This document shows positions 1 through 9,449 of a stretch of 64,000 nucleotides of DNA, piece after piece; position 1 is the first letter of the stretch; every line of letters starts with the position of its first letter. The stretch spans positions 158,646 through 222,645 of the forward strand of contig JAHRYS010000004.1 in assembly GCA_020621985.1 (NCBI GenBank), given 5' to 3'. Origin of the DNA: Candidatus Ferrigenium altingense. GTDB lineage: Bacteria > Pseudomonadota > Gammaproteobacteria > Burkholderiales > Gallionellaceae. The position numbers and the translations under genes are program-made. The notes beneath the pieces were generated by a model. It saw nothing but the letters and a program-made list of their open reading frames with translations, was not told the origin of the DNA and made no database searches.

Positions 1-105
1 CGCGAACTCACCGCCTCGCTGCGCCGCTTCAGCGAGACATTGGAACGCAATCCCGGCATGCTGCTGCAGGGCCGGCCCAACTTGCCGCCCGGACCGGGTG
101 AATGA
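1..105 (+). CDS. C-terminal end of MCE/MlaD-family transport protein (partial)
   Basis: Frame 1 is open from the first base and ends at TGA 103-105, giving the last 34 residues of a protein that starts before the window. The tail, an amphipathic helix followed by NPGMLLQGRP, is typical of MlaD/PqiB-like periplasmic substrate-binding subunits of lipid ABC transporters. The next gene encodes an ABC-type auxiliary lipoprotein, which is the usual partner. With so little sequence the family call rests mostly on the tail and the neighbour. Confidence 0.6.
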   Translation, partial: RELTASLRRFSETLERNPGMLLQGRPNLPPGPGE

Positions 106-127
106 TTTCCTCATGAAGGAGTTGCCA

Positions 128-769
128 ATGACATCGAACCGCCTCGTTTGGCACATGCGGCGTGCCGCCTTCGCCCTCGCGGTGATCCTGCTCGGCGGCT
201 GCTCGTCACTGCTGCCCCCCCCGCCCCCGCCGGACAACATCTACCTGCTCGATGCCAATCTGCCCTCGATACCGGTTCGTTCCGCACCAGCGACGCAGCA
301 CCAGATCGTGCTCGCGGTCGGCATGCCGCGCGCGCGCGCCGGCTTTGACACCGCACAGATGGTCTGGGTGCGCCAAGCGCACGGGCTCGAGGTGTACTCG
401 CGCAACCGCTGGGCGGACACGCCGGCGCGCATGCTTGCGCCGCTGCTTGTCCAGACACTGGAACGCTCCGGTGCGTTCCACGCGGTGGTACCGACACCTT
501 CCGCGGTATCGGCCACGCTGCGCCTCGATACGGAAATCATCCGGCTGCAGCAGGATTTCAGCGTGCGGCCAAGCCGGGTGCAGTTCACGCTCAACGCGCA
601 ACTGATCGACATCGGCACGCGGCGGGTAATCGCCAGCGCGGAGTTCGACGAGACCGAGAATGCCGCAACCGAGGATGCCTATGGCGGCGTGCGCGCCGCT
701 AACCTGGCACTGGAGCGCCTGCTCGTCAGGCTCGCTGCCTTCTGCGCCGAGCACGCGCCCCCGCCCTGA
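128..769 (+). CDS. ABC-type transport auxiliary lipoprotein (PqiC/DUF330-like)
   Basis: About 213 residues. The N-terminus has an arginine-containing stretch, a hydrophobic helix and a lipobox LGGC, so the protein should be a lipoprotein with the lipidated Cys near residue 25. A proline run follows, then the conserved region of the ABC_trans_aux family, which typically sits in the outer membrane and works with an MCE protein in lipid or solvent transport. The start at 128 is preferred because AAGGAG lies 6 bases upstream. An in-frame ATG at 98 overlaps the previous gene and lacks such a site. It is the downstream partner of the MlaD-like gene ending at 105. Confidence 0.85.
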   Translation: MTSNRLVWHMRRAAFALAVILLGGCSSLLPPPPPPDNIYLLDANLPSIPVRSAPATQHQIVLAVGMPRARAGFDTAQMVWVRQAHGLEVYSRNRWADTPARMLAPLLVQTLERSGAFHAVVPTPSAVSATLRLDTEIIRLQQDFSVRPSRVQFTLNAQLIDIGTRRVIASAEFDETENAATEDAYGGVRAANLALERLLVRLAAFCAEHAPPP

Positions 770-813
770 CTGCGCGCCTCAATGAAGTAGCTTGTTGGCA
801 CGAAACAACAACT

Positions 814-2016
814 CTACCAGCCCGATTCTCTTTCCGGCGTCGCAGAAATCCTGTGGATACTCAAGTCGGCGCCGTTGAATTCTTCTTCCGCATCGAGGCG
901 GATGCCGACCAGCTTTTTCAGCACGCCATACACCGCATAGCCACCCGCAAAGGCGATCCCCACGCCGAGCAAGGTGCCGCACAATTGCGCCATGAAGCTC
1001 ACGCCGCCGATGCCGCCGAATGCCTTGAGGCCGAAGATGCCGGCGGCGATTCCGCCCCATGCGCCGCACAAACCGTGCAGCGGCCACACGCCGAGCACGT
1101 CGTCGATCTTCCAGCGGTTCTGCGTCAGCGTGAACATCACCACGAACAACCCACCCGCTACGCCGCCGACCAGCAATGCGCCGATCGGGTGCATCAGGTC
1201 TGAACCGGCGCAGATCGCCACCAGCCCGGCCAGCGGGCCGTTATGCACGAAGCCGGGATCGTTCTTGCCTGCCCATAGCGCAGCCAATGTGCCGCCCACC
1301 ATCGCCATCAGCGAATTGACCGCGACCAGGCCGCTGATCTTGGTGATTTCCTGCGCCGACATGACGTTGAAGCCGAACCAGCCCACCGTGAGTATCCACG
1401 CGCCCAACGCGAGGAACGGGATGCTGGAGGGCGGATGCGCGGCGACGCGCCCTTCCTTGCTGTAGCGCCCGCGCCGCGCGCCGAGCAGCAGCACCGCCGC
1501 CAAGGCGATCCAGCCGCCCACCGCATGCACCACCACCGAGCCGGCGAAGTCATGGAACGGCGCGCCGAACGATGCGGTCAGCCATTCCTGCACGCCGAAG
1601 CGGCCATTCCATGCGATGCCCTCGAAGATCGGATAGACAAAGCCGACCAGCATGAAGGTGGCGGCCAGTTGCGGGTTGAAGCGCGCGCGCTCGGCGATGC
1701 CGCCGGAAACGATCGCGGGAATGGCGGCCGCGAAAGTCAGCAGGAAGAAAAATTTCACCAGATCGTAGCCGCTCTTTTGCGCCAGTTGTTCCGCGCCGGT
1801 GAAAAAATGCACGCCGTAAGCAAGGCCGTAGCCGATGAAGAAATACGCCACGGTGGAGACGGCAAAATCGGCCAGGATTTTGACCAGCGCGTTCACCTGG
1901 TTTTTCTTGCGCACCGTGCCCAGTTCCAGAAAAGCGAAGCCGGCATGCATCGCCAGTACCATGATTGCGCCGAGCAACACAAACAGGACGTCATTGCCGT
2001 ATTTCAGGTTTTCCAT
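814..2016 (-). CDS. amt: Ammonium transporter, Amt family
   Basis: A 400-residue polytopic membrane protein that conducts ammonium across the inner membrane. Family signatures seen are the HDFAGS segment followed by VVHAVGG (first pore histidine) and DDVLGVWPLHGLCG (second pore histidine). About eleven hydrophobic segments are visible. The ATG is preceded by AAGGAG. Upstream lie a sigma-54 promoter at 2050-2065 and an NtrC-type site at 2160-2176, so nitrogen-limitation control is likely. No glnK/glnB gene is adjacent, which is less usual. It faces the lipoprotein gene convergently. Confidence 0.95.
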   Translation of the reverse strand: MENLKYGNDVLFVLLGAIMVLAMHAGFAFLELGTVRKKNQVNALVKILADFAVSTVAYFFIGYGLAYGVHFFTGAEQLAQKSGYDLVKFFFLLTFAAAIPAIVSGGIAERARFNPQLAATFMLVGFVYPIFEGIAWNGRFGVQEWLTASFGAPFHDFAGSVVVHAVGGWIALAAVLLLGARRGRYSKEGRVAAHPPSSIPFLALGAWILTVGWFGFNVMSAQEITKISGLVAVNSLMAMVGGTLAALWAGKNDPGFVHNGPLAGLVAICAGSDLMHPIGALLVGGVAGGLFVVMFTLTQNRWKIDDVLGVWPLHGLCGAWGGIAAGIFGLKAFGGIGGVSFMAQLCGTLLGVGIAFAGGYAVYGVLKKLVGIRLDAEEEFNGADLSIHRISATPERESGW

Positions 2017-2049
2017 GCTTTTCTCCTTAGTTGTGTACCCAAGAGGGTA

Positions 2050-2065
2050 TGCAAGATACGTTCCA
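2050..2065 (-). promoter_or_regulatory. Sigma-54 promoter of amt
   Basis: On the minus strand the sequence reads TGGAACG-TATC-TTGCA, one mismatch from the RpoN consensus TGGCACG-N4-TTGCW with correct GG/GC spacing. Transcription would start near 2040, leaving a leader of about 24 bases before the amt ATG. Confidence 0.8.
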
Positions 2066-2159
2066 CAACGCCAACAGACTGATAATCAAAAGCAAAGCAG
2101 GAATGCGTCAACCGAAAATCGCCTTACGCAAGAGAAGTTGGTGCGCTTTATCGCCGGTT

Positions 2160-2176
2160 TGCACCAGCACGGTGCG
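2160..2176. promoter_or_regulatory. NtrC-binding enhancer site
   Basis: TGCACC-AGCAC-GGTGCG matches the NtrC dyad TGCACY-N5-GGTGCA except at the last base. It lies about 125 bases upstream of the predicted sigma-54 start of amt, a normal enhancer distance. A further GGTGCG half-site lies about 15-20 bases downstream towards amt. Confidence 0.7.
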
Positions 2177-2277
2177 TTTAACCTAAAAAGCACTTCACTA
2201 CGAAGAACACGAAGATTTTTCATAGGGCGATCGGCATTCTCGACAGAACCTTCTGTTTCTCTTCGCGTTCTTCGTTA

Positions 2278-2334
2278 ACCAGCCACTTGGCGAAGGTTCT
2301 TTGGTCGCCTAGTGGAATGGCTAGTAGTTCTATC
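2278..2334. repeat. Structured element, copy 1 (ACCAGCCA dyad)
   Basis: ACCAGCCA at 2278-2285 faces TGGCTAGT at 2318-2325 with a nested GCGA/TCGC stem, followed by TTCTATCAGC. A second copy lies at 28001-28057 with the same 40-base offset between outer arms. Both copies sit about 30-40 bases past the stop of a minus-strand gene. One inner pair changes from A-T to G-C between copies, which favours a folded element. Confidence 0.65.
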
Positions 2335-2372
2335 AGCCCTTCGTGGTTGGCTACCGTTTTATGGTTTAAGCG

Positions 2373-2915
2373 CTAACGCCAGCCGTTGAGGTGTTTCTCC
2401 AGCCAGAACAGGCCGACGATGGTTTTGCTGTCGTTGATTTTTCCTTGCCTGATCCACTCCATCGCTTCGGCAAGCGATAACTCGAACACTTCGAGAAATT
2501 CGCCGTCGTCGAGTTGGCGGCCTTGATGGGTGAGGCCGCGCGCCAGAAAATACTCGATGTGTTCGTCGGCATAGCCGATGCACGGCCAAGTGGTGGCAAG
2601 GTGCGTCCACTCGCCGGCGACATAACCGGTTTCTTCCAGCAGTTCGCGCTGTGCCGTGCGCAGGATATCTTCACTGGGGTCGATCTTGCCTGCCGGGATT
2701 TCGATGAACTCGCGCTGCGGCGCGTAGCGGAATTGGCGCTCCATCACCAGCTTGCCGTTATCCAGCAACGCCAGCACCGCGACCGCGCCGGGATGGACGA
2801 TGTATTCGCGGGTGTGCACCTGGCCGTCCGGCAGGCGCGCATGATCCTTGCGCACCTTGATGAAGCTGCCGTCGTACATCAAGGCCGTATCCAGGCGGGT
2901 TTCTTTCAAGTCCAC
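2373..2915 (-). CDS. NUDIX hydrolase, ADP-ribose pyrophosphatase-like
   Basis: A 180-residue soluble enzyme starting at GTG 2915 with AGGGA upstream. The Nudix box is complete: a Gly in PAGKID, then RELLEETGY carrying the metal-binding glutamates. Overall layout resembles NudF-type ADP-sugar pyrophosphatases, which split ADP-ribose into AMP and ribose 5-phosphate. Exact substrate cannot be read from sequence. It follows the FapA-like gene on the same strand after 58 bases and may be the last gene of that run. Confidence 0.88.
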   Translation of the reverse strand: MDLKETRLDTALMYDGSFIKVRKDHARLPDGQVHTREYIVHPGAVAVLALLDNGKLVMERQFRYAPQREFIEIPAGKIDPSEDILRTAQRELLEETGYVAGEWTHLATTWPCIGYADEHIEYFLARGLTHQGRQLDDGEFLEVFELSLAEAMEWIRQGKINDSKTIVGLFWLEKHLNGWR

Positions 2916-2973
2916 GGCAATTCCCTGCGCAATAAAAAAGTAGTTCAGCCGTTTTTAGAAAAAAAACGCAAAA

Positions 2974-4929
2974 TCATTGCTTGAATGTCCAGCCGACCGA
3001 ACCCGAATCCTCCGAAAATATCCGCGCCTTATGGCTATCCACTTTCTGCAAGATGGCCCTGATGTCGGAACCCGGCATACCGGTAAAAATATCTGCGCCA
3101 TTAGTGGATTTCATTGTTTGGCCGGTGGTTTGGCCGGTAATTTTATCGATGACGCAGGAGATGTCGCCCCCCATTGCGTCCCGCTCGCGCGTGGCAGATA
3201 CAAGCTCCTCTTCGGATTCCTTAACCGAAAGGTCGAGCGCGCTGATTTCAGCATTGAGCTTCGCGATCTGATTGGTCACCTTGGCGTTTTTTTCCACCAG
3301 TTTTCGCCAGTTGCCGGCCTGTTCTGCCGTCAGCTTGATTGCGCCGCTTTTGATCCTTTCATGCAACGCCAGATATTTCGCGAACTCCTGGTCAGATTTC
3401 AGCGACTCGATTTCCTGTACCTTGGCTTTGCTGTTTTCCTGCGCCTCGACAATTCTCTTTTGCAATGTTGCGATGTGCTGGTCAAATCCAGACAAGTCAG
3501 GAATCAGCACCGTTACCAAAGACTCCCTGCCCCTGCATTCATCGGCGGAGATGATCTTGATTTTTTCGGCCGCAATCAAGCACCCCTCGATGACATCGAT
3601 AATCACTTCATCGGCGATGATTTCACAGTTCACCGCACGTTCGATACGGACAATTTTGCCGATGATCGTGCTGAGCTCGCAGTAATGAACCGTTACTTCC
3701 CCGTCGCGTGCGCAAACCATGGCGCGCGAGACACCCTTGCCCAAGGTGACATTTCCGCCCTGAGACTCTATCCGCCCGCCCGCCACATTGCCGGCAATGG
3801 AGATGTTGCCGCCTCGCGAAATCACATTGCCAAAAACATCTGAAAAGAACGTCATATGCTTGCCCTTCACCGTGCATCCTTCCTGCACCTCGCCATGCTC
3901 GATAAATTCATCTACATCCAATTTCAAGTCGCCTGTCGTCTTGGCGCTGACCCCCCCTGTGGTTTCAATTTTCTCAACGACTGAAATACTGTTCAATTGT
4001 TCATCATGCATGATGAAACCATCCAGCGCAGACACGATATACTCGCCATCAGCCGCCTGCTCCACGGACGTTCCCGCCAATGCAAGCGCGTACAGATCCA
4101 CATCTTTCGGCATTTTTGGCTCAATGACCTCGCCCGTCACCTTGTAGCCCGGTTTACCGAGCACTCTCGGGATTTTTTTGAGAAGGTGCTTTCCTTTGGC
4201 GACTTGCGGGAAACGATTTTTGAATGTCCTCAAGTCGGCCTTGCCATCCCGCAAAATCTTGGGGGAATTATCGCGGTGCAAACCGGAAAACACTTCCTGA
4301 ATTTCGGCGTCACGCCCGGCCTTGGGTTCAAGATGCCATGCAATCGTCATGCGACCGGATGTGCCGCTTGCGATGGCCTGGCGCACGACGTCCGCGTCGA
4401 TGCCGAATTTCACCTCTTTCAGCCACATGTCGGCGACAAACTCATCGAAATCCAGCTTTGTCGGCACTTGCCTGGCTTTACTCACATATCCGGTAACTGG
4501 CCGAATACCGTCTTCACCCGGCTCACCGTAAACCGGCTCATCATAAATCTCCTCGAGGCTGACCGGCTCAAAAACATATTCGGCGCGGTTCCCTCCTTCA
4601 AGCAACTTCACTGCGCGGTAAAGCGTCTGGTGCTGCGGCAAAAACCGGATAATTTTCGCGGCAATTTTTACCTCGGCGCTTTTGCCCTGCATCGCCGCTG
4701 GCCAGTCGGCGTCATAAAGCAGCTTGAGGAAAGCGGCATAGTCCAAGCCGGAAAACCGCATCCCTCCGGCAAACAAGCGATTGACGAAAAGCTCAAATCC
4801 TCCGATCACCAGCGCCAGTGCACGCAGGTCAATAATCACGCCCTCCGGTCGTATGGAGACAAAACCGGGGAGCATCAACTCCTCTTGCGGAGTATCGGAG
4901 GGATCACCTGGCAAATCGGTTGATGTCAT
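2974..4929 (-). CDS. FapA-like DUF342 polymer-forming protein
   Basis: A 651-residue protein with no signal peptide. The middle (about residues 250-460) contains glycine-rich beta repeats such as GGNISIAGNVAGG and IESQGGNVTLGKGV, the right-handed beta-helix style of the FapA/DUF342 family. A helical, probably coiled-coil stretch follows (about 480-580). Members have been linked to flagellar assembly and cell-surface signalling, but the biochemical role is unclear. AAGGA precedes the ATG. It lies 38 bases downstream of the SPFH gene on the same strand, an unusual partner pair. Confidence 0.85.
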   Translation of the reverse strand: MTSTDLPGDPSDTPQEELMLPGFVSIRPEGVIIDLRALALVIGGFELFVNRLFAGGMRFSGLDYAAFLKLLYDADWPAAMQGKSAEVKIAAKIIRFLPQHQTLYRAVKLLEGGNRAEYVFEPVSLEEIYDEPVYGEPGEDGIRPVTGYVSKARQVPTKLDFDEFVADMWLKEVKFGIDADVVRQAIASGTSGRMTIAWHLEPKAGRDAEIQEVFSGLHRDNSPKILRDGKADLRTFKNRFPQVAKGKHLLKKIPRVLGKPGYKVTGEVIEPKMPKDVDLYALALAGTSVEQAADGEYIVSALDGFIMHDEQLNSISVVEKIETTGGVSAKTTGDLKLDVDEFIEHGEVQEGCTVKGKHMTFFSDVFGNVISRGGNISIAGNVAGGRIESQGGNVTLGKGVSRAMVCARDGEVTVHYCELSTIIGKIVRIERAVNCEIIADEVIIDVIEGCLIAAEKIKIISADECRGRESLVTVLIPDLSGFDQHIATLQKRIVEAQENSKAKVQEIESLKSDQEFAKYLALHERIKSGAIKLTAEQAGNWRKLVEKNAKVTNQIAKLNAEISALDLSVKESEEELVSATRERDAMGGDISCVIDKITGQTTGQTMKSTNGADIFTGMPGSDIRAILQKVDSHKARIFSEDSGSVGWTFKQ

Positions 4930-4967
4930 TTCGCATCCTTAATCTTATAAATAAATATCATAAAACA

Positions 4968-5873
4968 TCAGCTCTTCTTTACCACCTGCATCGCGGTGGC
5001 GACCAGTCCGGCGATATCGGCGGCGTTGCCGGGCAGGATCATGGTATTGCCCTGCTTCGCGATATTACCAAAGGCATCGACAAATCTTTCGGCTACTTTG
5101 AGATTGACGGCGACCAGGCCGCCTTCACTCTGAATCGCGTTGGCGACCACTTTGATCGATTCGGCGGTGGCGTTGGCGACCAGCAGCAGTGCTTCAGCCT
5201 CGCCTTGGGCATTGTTGATCGCGGCTTGCCGGGTGCCTTCCGATTCGCGAATCGAAGCGGTCATCTTGCCTTCGGCGAGATTGATTTCTTCCTGTTTCTT
5301 GCCTTCCGATTGGGCGATCAGCGCGCGCTTTTCGCGCTCGGCGGTGATTTGTTTCTGCATCGAGGCGAGCACTTGTGCGGGCGGGGTGATGTCCTTGATT
5401 TCATAGCGCAGCACCTTCACTCCCCAGTTCGGGCTGGCTTCGTCGAGCGCGAATACCACCGTACGGTTGATCGCATCGCGGTCTTCCAGCAGTTTATCGA
5501 GGTCGCGCTTGCCGCATTCCGAGCGCAGCGCGGTCTGAGCAAGCATGGTGATGGCGGCGAGGTAATTCGACGTGCCATAGCTGGCGCGTGCGGCGTCGGT
5601 GATCTGGTAATACAGCACGCCGTCCACTTGCACCTGGGTGTTGTCGCGCGTGATGCAGACCTGCGGGGCAATGTCGATAGGAAACTCGGTCAGGCGGTGG
5701 CGGTAGGCGACGCGATCCATGAATGGGATGACGATACTCAGGCCGGGCTCCAGCGTCCTGTTGTATTTACCGAACCGCTCGATCACCCACGCGTTTTGTT
5801 GCGGCACGATCTTGATCGACTGAAAGGCCAGAATGACCGCAAAGATTCCCAACCCGATGACAAACATATCCAT
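4968..5873 (-). CDS. SPFH/band 7 (stomatin/paraslipin, QmcA-like) protein
   Basis: A 301-residue protein with one N-terminal membrane helix (about residues 2-20), then the band 7 domain including VIERFGKYNRTLEPGLS. An Ala/Glu-rich coiled coil follows (about 195-245), then a small C-terminal domain. Such proteins form ring-like oligomers in membrane microdomains. GGAGGAG precedes the ATG. Its partner nfeD is 27 bases upstream on the same strand, the standard stomatin-NfeD arrangement, so the two probably act together in membrane quality control. Confidence 0.92.
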   Translation of the reverse strand: MDMFVIGLGIFAVILAFQSIKIVPQQNAWVIERFGKYNRTLEPGLSIVIPFMDRVAYRHRLTEFPIDIAPQVCITRDNTQVQVDGVLYYQITDAARASYGTSNYLAAITMLAQTALRSECGKRDLDKLLEDRDAINRTVVFALDEASPNWGVKVLRYEIKDITPPAQVLASMQKQITAEREKRALIAQSEGKKQEEINLAEGKMTASIRESEGTRQAAINNAQGEAEALLLVANATAESIKVVANAIQSEGGLVAVNLKVAERFVDAFGNIAKQGNTMILPGNAADIAGLVATAMQVVKKS

Positions 5874-5900
5874 GTTTTTCTCCTCCGCTCAGTGACTAAG

Positions 5901-6317
5901 CTACTCGATAATCAAACGGGTTCCGACGATTTCCTTGATGCGCCATGCCTGCCGGGCTGCGTCCGTCGCCGTTTCACCCGCCAGCTCGGCATCCCATTCT
6001 GCGCCGCGATAGCTGACACGGGCATGGCGTTCGTCCGACCAACTTACGACGCGCACGGTCTGGCCGATGTCGTTGGCGAAGTTGGCGTTTTCATGCGGGC
6101 GGACGTGTTGTTTATTCCAGCGATAGATACCTGCAACGCTCGCCGAACACAGCGCTGCCGCAACGGCGGCCTGCCCGCTCCAACTCACACCCATATACGC
6201 AACGATGCCTGCAACCGCCAGCCCGAATGCGACAGCAATCAGATAGAACGTGCCGCTGGACATTTCGGCGATCACCAGCACCAGCGCCACCAACCACCAT
6301 ATCCAATATGCTTCCAT
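5901..6317 (-). CDS. NfeD-family membrane protein
   Basis: A 138-residue protein with two or three N-terminal membrane helices (about residues 5-70) and a C-terminal soluble OB-fold-like domain (about 80-138) ending in the IVGTRLIIE strand typical of short NfeD proteins. It lacks the ClpP-like protease domain of long NfeD. It precedes the SPFH gene and should be its partner. It follows the nuo operon terminator and so likely has its own promoter. Confidence 0.9.
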   Translation of the reverse strand: MEAYWIWWLVALVLVIAEMSSGTFYLIAVAFGLAVAGIVAYMGVSWSGQAAVAAALCSASVAGIYRWNKQHVRPHENANFANDIGQTVRVVSWSDERHARVSYRGAEWDAELAGETATDAARQAWRIKEIVGTRLIIE

Positions 6318-6377
6318 CTCGACACCTCGCTGTTTTCAAACGGGTACATTTTGCCATGTAATTCGGGAGCACAGACA

Positions 6378-6404
6378 AAAACTCCCGCACGCGGCGGGAG
6401 TTTT
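6378..6404 (-). terminator. Terminator after nuoN
   Basis: An 11-bp perfect stem (AAAACTCCCGC / GCGGGAGTTTT, loop of 5) lies about 26 bases past the nuoN stop, with T-rich sequence on the minus-strand side. It would end the nuoA-N transcript. Confidence 0.8.
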
Positions 6405-6429
6405 GGTGCGGTCATGATTACAGGCTGGT

Positions 6430-7881
6430 TTAATGCAGCAGCAACGATTGCTGCACCGACACGGCACAAACCGACATCAGCGTGCCGGGCAACAGGCCGA
6501 GCAACAACACGCCCAGTCCATTTACGCTCAGCAGAAACGCCGAATCCGAGCCGATATCAATCGGCGCGTGGCTTTCCGGCGCGTCGAAATACATCAGCTT
6601 GACGATGCGCAGGTAGTAGAACGCACCGATCAGCGAGAACAATACCGCGACGACGGCCAGCCAGATGTGCCCCGCCTGCACCACGGCGTTTAGCACCGAG
6701 AATTTTGCATAGAAGCCGACGGTAGGAGGCACCCCGGCCATGGAAAACATCAGCAGCAGCATCATGAAGGCGAGCCACGGGCTGCGCTGGTTGAGTCCCT
6801 TGAAGTCATTGAGGGTATCGGCCTCGAAGCCTTCACGCGACAGCAGCATGATCATGCCGAACGCACCGAGCGACATCAGCGCATAAATCACTGTGTAGAA
6901 CATTGCTGCACCGTAGCCTTCGATGCCGCCGCTAAGCAGGCCGAGCAGCATGAAACCCATATGCGCGATGGTGGAGTAGGCGAACATGCGCTTGAGGTTG
7001 GTTTGCGCGATCGCGGTGATGTTGCCGAGCGCCATCGAGGCGATGGCAAGGATGATCAACATGCCGGACCAGTGTTGCACCAGCGGCTGCAACCCTTCGA
7101 CCAGGATGCGCGAAACAAAGGCAAAGGCGGCGAGTTTTGGCGCCGAGCCGATCAGCATGGTCATCGCGGTGGGCGCACCGTGATACACGTCCGGCACCCA
7201 CATGTGGAACGGCACCACGCCGAGCTTGAAGGCCAGGCCGGAGACCACGAACACCAGACCGAACACCAGCAGATCCTTGTCCGCTGCGCCCGACTTGATT
7301 GCGCTTGACACTGCACCCAGTTCCAGCGAGCCGGTCGCGCCGTACAGCATGGACATGCCGTACAGCAGCAGGCCGGAAGCCAGCGCGCCGAGGATGAAAT
7401 ACTTCATCGCGGCTTCGGTGGCGACGGCGGAATCGCGCTGCAAAGCGACCATCGCATACAGGCTCAGCGAGAGCACTTCCAGGCCGAGATACAGGGTGAG
7501 GAAATGGTTGGCGGAGATCATCACCATCATGCCGAGCGTGGCGAACAGGGCCAGCACCATGAATTCGCCGCTGAACAAGCCGCGCACGGTGAGATACTGG
7601 CGCGAATATATCAGCATCATCGATATCGCCAGATAGGTCAGCAGCTTCAGCACATCGGACATCAGGTCGTCCACGAACATGTTGTGGAAGGCATACACCA
7701 CGCCGTTCTCGTGCGTGCCGACGGTAATCAGCGAACAGCCCAGCAGGGTGAGTTGCACCAGCAGGTAGGTGACCAGCCTGCCGCTTTGCTTGATCAGCAA
7801 ATCCGCAATCAGGATCACACACGCCATGACCAGCATAAAAATTTCTGCGCCGGCCGGCATCAAATTAGTCATCAAATCCAT
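6430..7881 (-). CDS. nuoN: NADH-quinone oxidoreductase subunit N
   Basis: About 483 residues with some 14 hydrophobic helices; one of the three antiporter-like proton-pumping subunits in the membrane arm of complex I. The discontinuous-helix region and charged residues ([33 protein letters not shown]) match the Proton_antipo_M fold. The start at ATG 7881 has GAGG just upstream. A GTG two codons earlier would overlap that site. It is the last gene of the nuo operon. Confidence 0.96.
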   Translation of the reverse strand: MDLMTNLMPAGAEIFMLVMACVILIADLLIKQSGRLVTYLLVQLTLLGCSLITVGTHENGVVYAFHNMFVDDLMSDVLKLLTYLAISMMLIYSRQYLTVRGLFSGEFMVLALFATLGMMVMISANHFLTLYLGLEVLSLSLYAMVALQRDSAVATEAAMKYFILGALASGLLLYGMSMLYGATGSLELGAVSSAIKSGAADKDLLVFGLVFVVSGLAFKLGVVPFHMWVPDVYHGAPTAMTMLIGSAPKLAAFAFVSRILVEGLQPLVQHWSGMLIILAIASMALGNITAIAQTNLKRMFAYSTIAHMGFMLLGLLSGGIEGYGAAMFYTVIYALMSLGAFGMIMLLSREGFEADTLNDFKGLNQRSPWLAFMMLLLMFSMAGVPPTVGFYAKFSVLNAVVQAGHIWLAVVAVLFSLIGAFYYLRIVKLMYFDAPESHAPIDIGSDSAFLLSVNGLGVLLLGLLPGTLMSVCAVSVQQSLLLH

Positions 7882-7941
7882 ATACACCTCAAAATCTGCT
7901 GCAAAAATACGGGGCTGTTTTGGGCAATTCGCGAATTGTCC

Positions 7942-9432
7942 CTACAACGGCAGCTTGGAACGCGCCACATGCACCAGCAGGTCATTCACCGACACGTGCA
8001 TGATTTCGCTGAACGGCAAGGGATACAGCCCCATGCCCAGCACGGTAACCGCCAGGATTGCGAAGATCACTTTCTCGCGCAGCGTCAGGTCGGTGAGTTC
8101 GGCGACATGGTGATTCGCCACCGCGCCGAAGATCACGCGCTTGTACATCCACAGCGTGTAGGCCGCGCCAAAGATCAGCGTGGTCGCGGCGGCGAAGGCG
8201 TACCAGAAATTCACCTTCACCGCGCCGAGAACCACCATGAATTCGCCGACGAAGCCGCTGGTGCCGGGCAGCCCGACGTTGGCCATGGCGAACAGCATGA
8301 AGAAGGCGGCGAATACCGGCATGGTGTTGGCCACGCCGCCGTAATCGGCGATGTTGCGCGAGTGCATGCGGTCATACAGCACGCCGATGCACAGGAACAG
8401 CGCGCCGGACACGAAACCGTGCGAAATCATTTGCAGCAGCGCGCCTTCCATGCCGTAGGCGTTGAAGATGAAAAAGCCCAGCGTGACGAAACCCATGTGC
8501 GAAATCGAGGAATAGGCCACCAGTTTTTTCATGTCCGTCTGCATCAACGCGACCAGGCCGATGTACACCACCGCGATCAGCGACAGCGCGATCATCACGC
8601 CGGACAGTTGATGGCTGGCATCCGGCGTGATCGGCATGGAGAAGCGCAGGAAGCCGTACGCGCCGACCTTCAGCATGATCGCCGCCAGCACCACCGAGCC
8701 GCCCGTCGGCGCTTCGACGTGCGCATCCGGCAACCAGGTGTGCACCGGGAACATCGGCACTTTCACCGCGAAGGCGAAGAAGAATGCGATGAAGATCAGG
8801 ATCTGCGCCGTCATCGGGAGCTCGACCTTGTGGAAATCGAGAATCGCGAAGCTGCCGCCGGACTGGTTGTACAGGTAGATGAGCGCCACCAGCATCAGCA
8901 GCGAACCGAGCAGGGTATAGAGGAAGAACTTGACCGCCGCGTACACGCGGTTCTTCCCGCCCCATATGCCGATGATCAGGAACATCGGGATCAGCATGGC
9001 TTCCCAGAACACGTAGAACAGGATGGAGTCGAGCGCGGCGAACACGCCGATCATGATGCCGGACATGATCAGGAAGGAGGCCATGTATTGCGCGACGCGC
9101 TTCTCGATCACCTGCCAGCCGGCCAGCACCACGAGGGGCGTGAAGAAGGCGGTGAGCAGGATGAACAGCACCGAGATGCCGTCCACGCCGAGGTGGTAGT
9201 GGATGTTGAAGCGCGCGATCCAGTCATGCAACTCGACGAACTGCATCTCCGAGGTGTCGCGCACAAAGCCGGTATAGAGCGGAATCGTCACCAGGAAACC
9301 GAGCGTTGAGCCGACCAAGGCCAAGATGCGCGCCAGCGGAGCGTTCTTGTCGTCACCGGTGGCCAACACCAGGATGCCGAAGATGATCGGCAGCCAGATC
9401 GCAACACTAATTACGGGTAATCCAAAAATCAT
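7942..9432 (-). CDS. nuoM: NADH-quinone oxidoreductase subunit M
   Basis: A 496-residue polytopic antiporter-like subunit of complex I. It carries the conserved transmembrane glutamate segment (FYVFWEAMLIPMFLIIG) and the VPMFPVHTWLPDAHVEAPT motif of NuoM. AAGGA precedes the ATG. It is separated from nuoL by a 76-base gap filled by an inverted repeat (9450-9506), whereas most nuo genes here overlap or nearly touch. Confidence 0.97.
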   Translation of the reverse strand: MIFGLPVISVAIWLPIIFGILVLATGDDKNAPLARILALVGSTLGFLVTIPLYTGFVRDTSEMQFVELHDWIARFNIHYHLGVDGISVLFILLTAFFTPLVVLAGWQVIEKRVAQYMASFLIMSGIMIGVFAALDSILFYVFWEAMLIPMFLIIGIWGGKNRVYAAVKFFLYTLLGSLLMLVALIYLYNQSGGSFAILDFHKVELPMTAQILIFIAFFFAFAVKVPMFPVHTWLPDAHVEAPTGGSVVLAAIMLKVGAYGFLRFSMPITPDASHQLSGVMIALSLIAVVYIGLVALMQTDMKKLVAYSSISHMGFVTLGFFIFNAYGMEGALLQMISHGFVSGALFLCIGVLYDRMHSRNIADYGGVANTMPVFAAFFMLFAMANVGLPGTSGFVGEFMVVLGAVKVNFWYAFAAATTLIFGAAYTLWMYKRVIFGAVANHHVAELTDLTLREKVIFAILAVTVLGMGLYPLPFSEIMHVSVNDLLVHVARSKLPL

Positions 9433-9449
9433 GCTGTTATTCCTTTATT

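Larger units (their letters stand above)
2017..2372. other. Intergenic region between amt and the NUDIX gene
   Basis: This 356-base gap holds, from the amt side, the sigma-54 promoter, the NtrC site, a degenerate inverted repeat of the CGAAG..CTTCG family (arms 2200-2214 and 2261-2275, one mismatch) and a structured element at 2278-2334. No convincing coding sequence is visible. Confidence 0.8.

Noticed and set aside
4920..6602. Long plus-strand open frame opposite the SPFH and NfeD genes
   Set aside because: It is antisense to well-recognised genes, has no family features and reflects GC-rich codon shadowing.
7504..9309. Long plus-strand frame opposite nuoM and nuoN
   Set aside because: Its protein is a His/Gln/Arg/Glu-rich mixture typical of the antisense of membrane-protein genes.
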